Assembly: GCA_947044365.1 (NCBI GenBank)
Contig: OX345636.1
Span: 52,384,746 to 52,448,745 of the forward strand
DNA from: Petrosia ficiformis
Taxonomy: Eukaryota > Porifera > Demospongiae > Haplosclerida > Petrosiidae
Direction of reading: 5' to 3'
DNA length: 64,000 nt
Below, piece after piece: positions 28,401 through 40,400 of the stretch; position 1 is the first letter of the stretch; every line of letters starts with the position of its first letter. The notes beneath the pieces are model-generated. The model worked only from the letters and a program-made list of their open reading frames with translations. It did no database searches and had not been told where the DNA came from. The position numbers and the translations under genes are program-made.

Positions 28401-31400
28401 TAGCCAGCTATTAGTTCCAGTTTCTACATAAGCTAGTAAAGCTACAATCAGCTTTCTTTCTGCTGCTCTGTACTGATCTTGAGCGCGCGTTCTATTGTGC
28501 GCCACGCCACGCCCATTAATTGACTGGGCCCCCCGAAAATGACTTAAATTCCTTAACTATGTATACAACGCATACTCACGCAAGTGACACAAGAATAGAC
28601 ACAAGAATATATATAATATATATATATATAAACATACATCGAACCCGTTGGAAAGCAATCATAGGGATGGCCCTACAGGCCATAAAAATGGCCGCCCATA
28701 CATTTCAATTGCAAGTGATGAGCTGAAATCTCTGGTAATATATACATATAAGCTTTGATACACACATACCTATTCATATCTAGTGTTTTTATGACTACCA
28801 ACACCGTCTAGATGGCCAAAGATTATCGTTAAGGTAGAGAACCGCCGAGTGGCAAAATCTACTTCAAAATATTATTATTATTTTCCAGACAAATCATTTT
28901 TTTGTTTGTTGAACTATCACAATGATTCTAGCACCATTCCAATCATATTCATTGTTAAATTCTGGTCTACAAGTATCGAGATGATCGGCAAAGATTTGAT
29001 CACGAATTGGATGCCATTTATATAAGCCACATGGAATTAATTGCGCATGCACAATTGTGTCCTCAGAACATGAAAGCTGTTTACTGAAACTGCCTGCTAC
29101 ATTGGAATCATAAGCATAGTACAGATGATGCTGCCTATTTTCTATTTCACTTACAGCATTACCACAAGAAGTAGTGCTAGTCTCTGTGTCAGTTAACCAT
29201 TCCGCATTTCAGTGCTCATCATAGTATATAATATTATATTATCAGTATACCATGGTTTTAATATGAATAATTATTATGCTCATTATTTTAAGAATGTATT
29301 CGCTCACTGACAAACTTTATTAAAGTGAAAGACATTGATAATCAATTCATAAATAATGGATATAATTATACAAAGTCTGACCTTCAATGCTGATCAGGCC
29401 TCATAGCAATCTACATAAAATATTCATAAATCATTTACCATTCAGAAAAAAAAAACAATGGAAACAAGGATATTAAAAACATTTTCAATAATAATGGAGG
29501 AAGATGTAGGGACGACAAAACCTAAAAAGCATGAGAACAAGGTAGGGAGGTTAACGTAGGACCTAAAATTAAACAAACCACTTCCATATAACCCTACATA
29601 AGTACAGCTCTTTGTATTTGGCTTTATAGCAGTGTAAGTACTTATGTAGGGTTATATGGAAGTGCACTGCAAAAACTAATTATTAAAATAACCATTTATT
29701 AAATTAGCGATTCCAGTAAATTTATTGATTCACTCCAATCCACTAAGTGAAGCAACTACTGTATACAGCAACTCTTTAGGAACAAAACTATGTGTTAGTT
29801 TTGTAGGTTTCTATCTAGCGATAATGAACGAGAACACTGATGATTGTTTCAAATTTTCTCCCGTGTTTCAATAATTAGATACTATAGCCGCATGACACAG
29901 TCAATTGAATGTCATATGCAATTTACATAAAGATTAACGTAGCTAGGCTCATAACCAAAAAATCCCACAAACCGTGGCAGCCTACTAGGCTGCCACGGTT
30001 TGTGTGATTTTTTGGTTATGATCTCCCTACACATTTTGTCATTTTTTAATTACTCTTCTCACATAAACATTGATAATGAAAAATTCATAATAATGATTAT
30101 AATTATTTTTTTAACACAAAAACTGTAATGCACAGCTGAGATGAAGTTGAAATCTTAGACAGTAAATTAATTGCAACAAAGAAAGGATATAATTTCAACA
30201 TAACAATTTCTAGTAAATCAATTAATAAATAAAAAATGAGATAGGCAGATGAAAAAAGTATAATGGAACACAAAAACTGTAACGCACAGTCAAGAAATAA
30301 CATGAAGTTCACCTTTTTCTAAATCTTCTAATAGAGGAAAACTGTAAATTTCATCTTCTGTGTCGTACACTACTTTAAAATATTTACTGTCTCTGTCATA
30401 AGATAAACCATGTGTTTTGACCATCGTAAAAGAAAAGATGTTCTATCCTTCGATACATCAGAAGCTCAGGATCAGGATTGATCTGATCAAGATCTAGGCC
30501 ATCTTGGCATAAGACGCTAGTTGTGGAGAGAAGCTTGAAGACATTCTGAGTAAGTTGGTCTATAGATGACACTTTTATCATGATACGTCTGATTAAGGAC
30601 TTACTTTCGAAAGCTTATCTGTAATTTGAAAGCATCTAACTTTGCTTTTTTTTGTTGTTAAAAGAAGAAGATTCTCATGCACTTCAGCAATACTAGTCCA
30701 ACAAACCAATCTGTTGCACTTTTTTGGTTAGGTCTTCCTTTTCTTTTAGTTCTCTTGCCTTTTTCTTCTGTAGTTCCCTTTCTCACTTTTCCATAGCTTC
30801 AATTCTTCTTGCTTCAATTTCTTCCCTCCGCATATGAAAATTCTTTCTGTGGACAGCTGTCATTGTTCGAGCAGCTTGTAGCAAACGTTCTCTCTGTTCA
30901 ATTGATTTAGAATGCAACCAGGTAGCGGTTTTGTTGTGAGAAAAACGTAGTAGAGACTCAAGTGCAATATATGTTGCATTGGGTTTTTCTGACAAAAGCC
31001 GATCAAGTACAGCAAAGTTTCTTTCTGGAGGGACATTAGTATTGGGAACTGATTCGGTTTCTAATACAATACTGGGATCAGTTACACCATGAAATTCACC
31101 ACCAGGTAAGTGATCGATAAGCAATCTTTTAATGGTCAAAGAAAATGATTTAAATAGTATCTGTAGAATTTCCTGTACCATACTATCTTCCTCTGATGAC
31201 TCAAATATATGAAGTGCAACTTCATCGGTAGTATTAGTATAATCTTAAAATAGAAACAATTGATTTTCAATCACACCTTGTGAGTCATTGCCCCATTCAT
31301 CAAACTTCTGCTTCATTTTTGCGTATATGTCACTCATCTCCAAAATGGAAACAGTAGAACTTTGAAGACATCTCCAAACAGGACCGGTCACAATCTTATC

Positions 31401-34400
31401 AATGATCCCCAATGCTTTGCAGCCAGCAATGAGGTAAGGACGTTGAAGATCCTTTAAAACAGCCTGCAGAAGCTGATTAAGAGGTGCTGCGTGATGCAGA
31501 GTCAAATACTGCACCATATGTGATGTCAAAAAAAACACTCCAGCAGCATCATAAAATAAGATATTGAATCGATTGACCCTAAAGGCCGCTAAGGGAATCT
31601 TATTAATTCCCTCACATCGCAAGTAGGCATGAAAATATGTTGAACATCCTGCTTGCTCTGAACCACGATGGTGAAAAGCTTTGCAAGCAGTTCTAATGAG
31701 ACGGTGTGTTCCAGAACAGTGATTCTGCTGGCAATTCTCATCAATGGTGGACTCCCAGAGTTTTAAAGTGGCCTCTGGTGCATCTGCCAAACCCACAAGA
31801 AAATGGAGACGACAAAAAAAGTTATTCATTCGCATTAGTTGTCATTTGTTCCCAACCTGCCACAACATCTGGTAAGATATTACATATAGGTGTAATATCT
31901 TACCAGATGTTGTGCTAGAATTTGTGCGAATAACTTATCGGCTGCATGTATATCAGACATGGTGTTTTTCATTTTAGACAGAATCTTAGCTGATACTGCT
32001 GTCTCACCAATTTCACTCCTGACAACATCTAGATCATCTAGTATTTCAACCAATGTGTCCAAAGTACTTTGTGCTGATCCGGAAAATACATGCCGAAGCC
32101 CAAGACTATTCATGGACAATGAGGCAGGAATGAAAATTGAGTTTTGTGAAAAGAATTTCTCGTCAAAGCAACTTTAAAAACATTTGTAAAACTGTTGCAA
32201 AAAAAACACTTTTTTTGGATGTGTTACCAGTTACAAAATGGCCAGAATCTACTCAAACCATCAGTCACCTTCAGCACGAAATTTAGGTCATGTACATTAT
32301 TAGATGAAGACCAATGTGTCCAAGATGAGTTTCTCTAAATTGCACCAGCATTTGATGTGTACTTGGAAACAAAACATGTTGATTGGTTAACATTTCAAAG
32401 CTCAACATTACGTAAAGGAACGTTTATATTACTAGTTTATGATGTTTTTACCCCAATATTTTGTTTAATAGCAGATATATTGTGTTGTGATGACATTAAA
32501 ATATCAATGTTGATTTAACCTTACATTGGTTTTTCACTATTTTTGTTGAAACAACCAAATTTAGCATTAGTTGGCTGTGGGTTATTTTAACCATCCATTT
32601 TTTGCAGTGTGGTTTGTTTAATTTTAGGTCCTACGTTAACCTCCCTACATTGTTAGCATGCTTTTTGGGTTTTGACGTCCCTACATCTCCTCAAATTTTA
32701 TATTTTTGTATACATTATATAACTGTTATAACTATAATTATACATTTGAACAAATTTCTGAAAAGGTACCTTGTACAGTAAAATAATTGTGATCAAACAC
32801 ACAATTTAATGATAGCAATTGATTTGATTGACTTCCCGTACAAAATCAGTGGTGGAATGGTTAACAATTGTATGAGCAATCTTTCTAATGAGTACATTCA
32901 TTACTTACTGAATGAGCCTTCCACAGTAGATTCTGTATCCACTTTGTGGTAGATGTAGCTCTCGTACATGTAATTATAAATTATTGTTAATCTAAATTAA
33001 GCTAACCTGTAGTATTGAGCAATTATTGAGCAATTATTGAATATTCTAATAAATGAACATCTTTAGAGAGTCCAATTTATCATGTACTGTATGATATACA
33101 AAGATCATGATGATCAACTGAATAAAGAGTGTGTAACATATAATAACAAAAGAAGGGCTAAGCAATACTGGAAATTATTTGTTTGTTGAATCTGCTGAGT
33201 CATAACATTTAAAACATTCATAGCCGAATTACCACCACATTTTGTCTTTAGGAAGTGAACCCACAATAATACTGCAGGAACTTTAGGTTGTCTGAGACTT
33301 GTTTGTGGTTTCAACTATACCAACCAGGCTCTATACAAAATACACATGTAAATCCTAGTTCATGCTATGAACTGTAATTTATACTATACATCCCTCATTA
33401 GAACATCGCAGAAAATTGTTCGTGCTATGGTTTATAAAATAGGTTACATTTTACAGATAATTATCAAAATTATAATTCTTTCGTGTTTATTAATTTTATA
33501 GAGGGGACAGACAGCTCTAGATGTAGCTAAAAAGGAAAGAAGCCTAAAATGTATAAAACTGTTGGAAAATGCTGTGGTATGTAAAATTACATAATTTTCA
33601 TCACTTGTCATAACATGAATGTAATGTATATTTTTATATAACATCACTGCACTATATAGAATATAATATTTATGCCTTCCTAATCATATGATCTAAACCT
33701 ATACATATATGTATTTGTACATTGATTATTAACCCTCACCTGCATAGTCGAAACGGAAGGTTACTGTAATCAGGTCTTTTGTCTGTCTATCTGTTTGTCT
33801 GTCTGTTACCAAAATATCTGAACAACTAACAGCATTGAGTCTTTCATAGAGCTACATGTACCAATATACTTCAAAATATACAAGGATTAAAATAAAGGAT
33901 AGGCTTTTTCTAATATCTTTGGGATACAAAGTTATGACAATTTTTACAAATCACAATTGCCGTTTCACCACCACTTTCAGAAGACTTCTGGTGGCAATAG
34001 AGTACATGGAAACACAACTGTTGAATCATAGCTTGAAATTGAAGTAGTAGCTGCTACAACATAAAGCTGGATCTAAGCTTTCTGCCACGAGGGTCAATTT
34101 CTAGCTCCATCCATTACATTTCGTGAATGTTGTACGTGATTGAAGCAACGAACTGTTTTCTAATTGCATTTCATATACTAGGAATTGTAAACTCTAGGTA
34201 GGATGTGGAGTGTAAGTTGTAAACACGCATACATACATGTACATGTATGTAATATAATCTTGGTATAATAATTATCATTACTGTCTGCAATTATTTTCTT
34301 GTCAGCAATCATTCTTGTTTGCTAATCACACTTGTGGCAAGGTTCTGCACTGAGTACATTCATGTTTATTATTAGTCTATTTAAAAGTCTCAGTCTGTTA

Positions 34401-37400
34401 CTAGTATTGAGATTTGTAAAATATTTCATTACAGAAGAAACAAGAAAATTCCAAGCATGAACTTAACAAGAATTTGGATAAACCTGGTAAATAAATATTT
34501 TATTGTGTTATTGCTTATATACACATGTACATGTAGATCGTATTAGTAAATTGTTTTAATAGTTATATATGTAATATATATAGTATGCTGATATGTCCTA
34601 TATACAAAATATAGGACCTGAGTTTGTGTCCAAGGATGTGATATAGCCCGAGCCTGCGAGGGCTATATCACATTCGAGGATACACAACAAGGGTCCTATA
34701 TTCAGTATATACATGTAGGACCTATTAGCATACTATATACAAATAATATATTGTATGATGGTGACATCTCCTGCATAGTGTGCACATGGAAGGTCTATAT
34801 ACAATATATACATATAGGACTCATCACATCAAAGGGATGATGTCACCATCATACTATATAATTTTATATAGAATGTTTTGTTAGAGAGGGAAAACAATCA
34901 ATCATGTGAAAGCACATAATCTTTAGGGGTATACTTCCCTAGGAATGTGTTTGTTTTTTTTTATTTTGGCCCTCTGGGGCTTGTAGCTGAGGTGTTGTTA
35001 CATGTTGAAATACATTTAGTCTGAAATCTTGGGGAATTGGACTCAGGTTAAGGGTGGGATGAAACCCCGGTTTGTATTGATGGTATTGGTTGTAAGGATT
35101 CAGGTCTTGGCATGAAAACTAAGTGACCATACCCATCATGAATAAATAACTGTATGCTTTAATCCTTTATAACCCATTTATGTATACAGATGTCCAAATT
35201 AATTAACTAATTCCCATAAATGTTTAATGACATCATGCATATGGACGATTGTATTCTTGAAGTCCTTCCATATTTTTAAACCAAATGTTTCCACATGACA
35301 GTGCCCCAAATTTGCTGTGAGCAAGCAAAAATCGAAGCTATATATTCAAAGTTATAAGCAATCAAATTGACAAGGACAATAAGTATGAATGTGCCACTGG
35401 CTACTGCACTTTCAAACACTTATATTGCTGCTTCCCTTCCACATAATTTTGGTATCAACGACTTGGTTAGAAGGTCCTCTGTCTAACTGAGTAAGTTACA
35501 AGTCTGTGTTATGTAAAATGTAGGTATATATAGGTGTGGGCATTGCCCTTTGGACTACTAAACATTCAAGCACTCACCTAGCTATCTTCCTACTGATAGA
35601 GAAACATAATTTTTATATCAATGGCTTTCTTACCAACTCTTCTTTCCAGTAAAATCAGTTAAAAACTCTAGTTTTATAAAAGGGGAGGTAAAAAAGGTTA
35701 GTTATTATATGCTTTGCTCACACATTTTCCTTGAAAAATAATATTAGAATGTATAGAAAATCACCCAGTTTAATTATAGGGTGTAAAAGGTTAATTTAAA
35801 GTGTGAAAATATTCTGTCCAGGACTCCATTTATTATAAAGGCCTGAGATAATGCACATTTCAACGAAAAATGTTTCTTTCTTTGCAGATGATGTTAAAAG
35901 TAACATTATCAAGCAAGATGAAGCAAAGATTAAAAAGCTGGATGAAACAGTACCAGGTACATGTACTAAATAAACTGTATTCATAGTAAACAAATACCAT
36001 ATATGTGGAAATATTGGCAGTGTTTTTTATTTGGCAGTTTGGTGTTTTTGTGTTCAAACTGTCAAATAAAAATTAGCCAATTAGTTCCATACATGTGCAA
36101 TCTAAACAAGTCTAAAGGGGAGTGCCCACACTTTTACTTCCCTTCATAACTTCCACATTTTACAAAAGACAGACTTTTAACTTACTTTCGTAGACAAAGG
36201 TCCTTCTAAGCAAATCATAGGTACCAAAATCATGCTTCACTGGTCAGAGGAAAGCAGCAAGGTGAGTGAATGTGCATTGGTCAGGGCCAACATCCACACT
36301 TAGCGTCTTTGTCAATTCGATCGCGTATAACTGTGGAATGGTTACTCATATAGCTTCAATTTTTGCACTAGCTTAAAGCAAATATAGTAGTCTCTCTTGT
36401 GTAGAAATGTGGTTGAAAAATATCAAGGGACTTTAAAAATTTAACAATTGATATGCATGATGTCTTCTGAACAAGTTACATGTTAATATATGTTGACGTT
36501 TGTAAGGGTTAGTAGGTTATAAGGAGTTAATTAATTGTAAAAATTGAATTCGTCAATACTCTGTGAACAGCAAACAATCAATATTTCCACATATACATTA
36601 GTATAATTTGAATATTAACCATTGTGAATATCCGTATTTTAACTTCTAATCTGATGTTTTATAATCTCTACTAGCTAGTAAATTTACTATTAGCACAATG
36701 CTAAATTTGTAATTAAAATATATTTAGGGACCACACTCTTCATGAACTACATGTATATTGCTTATAAGCATTATTTATTGGGTCCACAGGGCCATCCTAT
36801 AATTGCTTTCCATGTGGTTTAATGTAAATGTATTTATATGTTTGTGTCATATGGGATGTATATGTAGGTAAGCAAATTGTGCCATTCACAGAGGCTTGTA
36901 TATTTTCTTATGGGAGTGACGCATAATAGAACTTGTGCTCGAGCAGCAAACAGAAACCTGCTAGCAGCTTACATAGAAACCTGAACTAATGGCTGATTCA
37001 GCTGTTGAAATATATTCTTAATCTTCTACAACAACCTTTAAAAATAAGTAGAGTAGATAATCAAAATAATAACTGTTACAGACTGTGCATGAGAAAGTTA
37101 GCCATGATTAGTGAATATTCTATACCACACTGTGGTGAAAGCAATCATAGGGATACATTTTTTTCTATATATCTTGTCAATACATGTATTGAGAATGCAT
37201 TGAAATTTCAAACAAGTGTATACATAGAAAAAAACATCCCTATATTTGCTTTGTGATGACTTTGAGCACTGATGTCACATATATGTGACATTTCACCCCT
37301 ACGTGGTTAGCTGTCTGTTCCTAGCTACACGAAGCTGTCTGAATGCTTGTAATTGGCGTCAGCCACAAGCTGATGAACGTGGCTAAAAAAGTTTATGGTT

Positions 37401-40400
37401 TTTCGGCCGCCCTTTGGCCTAAATAACGACTACGGGGGGAATTTTAACGGGGGTGTTGCCCCCGTTAATGCGGGGGTTCGAAGGGGGCACAGCCCCCTCG
37501 CTGCCAACGAATTTAGCAATTTTTGACCCCGCCCACGCCCTCTGGTGGGTACCTGAGGCATTTTCCTTGCTGTGAAACCTGAAATCGTGGGTGTAGCTGG
37601 TGCCAACATGCAGTGGGGTCATTTTGTTAGCCCTAGTTCCAGTCAAAAGAGGGAGAGCACTGCATTTGATTTGATCCTACGATGCGCTTGGGGACTTTCG
37701 AGTCCTGGTAAGCAAGTTGGTGAAAAACAGGCTCAGTGCTCTAAGGGTTAAGCATTGCTGATGGCACTAGTGTCTCTACCTTTCTGTGCACTCGAAAGCT
37801 GGGGCCTGAAGAAGTAAGTGTAAGCCTGATTGCAGTCTAAATACACAGATCTCTGATGAACTGACTGAAGTACTCCTTCAAGGTTCTAAATGATGACTTC
37901 CTCGTGTCTGAAACTCAACAACTTATCATACTCACTTGTTAAAGATTCTTGCATAATATTTATACTGTTTCTCTGCTATATACAACAGTTATTAGCAGTT
38001 TTACATCCTTTCTGAAGCCTCAAACGTGCGTTCTTTTACGCGCCACGTCCATTAATTGACCGAGTCACTGGGAATGACGCAACTTCCTGAACTATGTATA
38101 CAATGCATAGTCGCACAAGTGACACAAACATATATATATATATATATATATATGTATAAATAGATTCAACCCCGTGGAAAGCAATTATAGGGATGGCCCT
38201 AAGGGCCATAATAACACTAATAGACTCACTCTAGTGTTAACTACATGTATTTGTATATATGAATATGTGGTTATTGGTTTCAATTATCATAGGTTATTGG
38301 TAGAATACATTTTGTAATGCAGAACCCTTCATAAAAAGATGCTACTATGAATGTATGCTTCTAAGCATAAACAATCAACAACGAAAAAAGGCGTCATGGG
38401 TGTTCCTCATGCGTATGTATGCTCGATTACTATAACCTCCGCCTACGTTCGGATTAACTAATAATGTTACATAGGCGTGACTGAGTAACAATGGCGACAG
38501 GTGAAAGAAAGCCTATTTTTCGACTTTGCACAACTGTATCTTTTCCATCGATGAGTTTTCTTGCAAATCACTTGAATCTCGCAGTAGACCTAGTGTGCTC
38601 TTTCCTTCGCAGTAACCAAGAATCTTCAAAAGTAAGCCGTTGCAAAGATTAGTGGGAACACACACACAAACCGATTACTGTAACCCTCCACCTACACGCT
38701 TGGGTTAATAAGTAGATGACATATTTTGATGTCAACTTTCACATTGTAATAGTTATGTATACAATTTGAGTACTCTAACAACTTTAAAGCCAGCAGTATT
38801 GAAAAGCCACTTGTATCAACAGCATTGAAAAGCCACTTGGCATTGAAAGCTACTTGTATCAACAGCATTGAAAAGCCAGTTGTATCAACAGCATTGAAAG
38901 CTACATGTACTTGTATCAACAGTCTTTTTCTTACTCATATATACTCCCTCTACTATAACACTTACATCATGTAGTGCTACAGTTCATCTAATGATATTCA
39001 TAAACATGATCTTCCACTACTATGTCCTGATTCATTTCAGTATACCAAACACAATGTTTTAATAATGTGTATAGTAGTAGAATGTAGTAGTGGTTGATAT
39101 ACATGTAGTAGGTGTACTTATTTTAATATTCAAATTAATAAACAATGATGATCATATTGCTATTAATTTGAAACTAATATCTGATTCATTGATATCCCAT
39201 GTTTTAAGGAATTCACACTTTCAAACTTCTTCTCTCTCAATCCCTAGATACCCCATTTTCATCAGAAATTCAAGATTCTCTGCTCAGTGCCCTAAAAGAG
39301 GGGTCTGGTGATGCTAATGTGTGCCTTATATTAATGCATGGGGCACCGGCGGTGGGTAAATCTAGCATCAGTCGTGTTTTACAAGGACTTCCACCTTTAC
39401 CAAAGCCCCAGCAGCATAGCACGGAGATTTTTGAGAATCCAGTTCGATTAATCAAAACTCGTCGCTTTTCTCTAACATCTAAAGAAGCACTACAACATGT
39501 CGATGAGATGAAAATAATGGGAATGATTGCTTCCCATATTAGAGAAAAGGAAAAGGAGGAAATACACAAACCAACAGCACCATCTCAGCCATCTACTAAA
39601 AGTGGAAACCGAGACAAAAATGCAGAAACACAAACTCCGACTTGTATTGTGCAACCTGTTTCAAATGAAACCTCCCCGGCAAAGAAACATCCAACCTCAC
39701 AGCCAATGTCAGATGTTCTTAGAAGTATTGCCAAGCTGAAGAAAGATGGGAAATCCTCCTCTGATCTTTTCAAAATTGCCTGGTTTCACATAATGGATTC
39801 TGGTGGTCAGCCTCAGTTCACTGATGTACTTCCTCTTATGTTCCCAAAAGTGTCGCTTCATCTTGTAGTGATTCGCTTAGATGAGAAGCTAGATGATAAG
39901 CCATTGGTTCGTTACCTCATTGCTGGTGAAAACAAATATAAGCTCCCAGAAAATCTTGCACTGTCCAATCTACAAATGATACAGAGGACATGTGAACTAG
40001 CTGAGGCCGCTAGAATCTCTAGTCAGAAGAAGGGTCATCCATGGGTAATGGTCATCGCAACACACTTAGATTGCGACTGTTCTAAAGAATCTTTAGAAGA
40101 AAAAAACCATTGCCTTCGAGAGCTGCTTAGGAGGTACAAGCATGTCCTTATAACCAAAAGTAAGGATGAAGTGATTTTTGCCATGAATGCAATGGCAACC
40201 GAAGGACAGGAACGTGATGAGTATACACGCTTACTCCAAGACCACGTTTTGAATGCTCCAAAGGTTCACGAAGATATTCCAGTTCCTGTACGATGGATGC
40301 TATTCCACTTGGAGCTTAGTCGATGCTCTGACGAGGGTGTAGTGGAGAAATCAGTTTGCTTGGAGGTAGGAGATCGAATTCAGATGCATAAGGATGATGC

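Larger units (their letters stand above)
29492..32690 (-). mobile_element. 3.2-kb DNA transposon with about 85-bp TIRs
   Basis: The left end (from agatgtagggacgacaaaac) and the reverse complement of the right end (agatgtagggacgtcaaaac) agree for about 85 bp, through gggaggttaacgtaggacct and aaaattaaacaaaccac. Minus-strand ORFs inside are listed separately. A clear target duplication was not found because the outermost bases gagga/tcctc are also inverted. I cannot assign a superfamily. The MITE at 44875-45123 shares its terminal layout, ending in the same ccctacataagta subterminal block. Confidence 0.85.

Noticed and set aside
35650..36261. Two extra exons in the ankyrin/GTPase/death gene
   Set aside because: Good splice signals, but their phases cannot be joined in frame with 35956 and 39248; kept only as possible alternative exons.
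37419..37646. 75-codon minus ORF
   Set aside because: Lies inside a GC-rich dispersed repeat with hairpins; no domain and no conservation in the copy at 11190.
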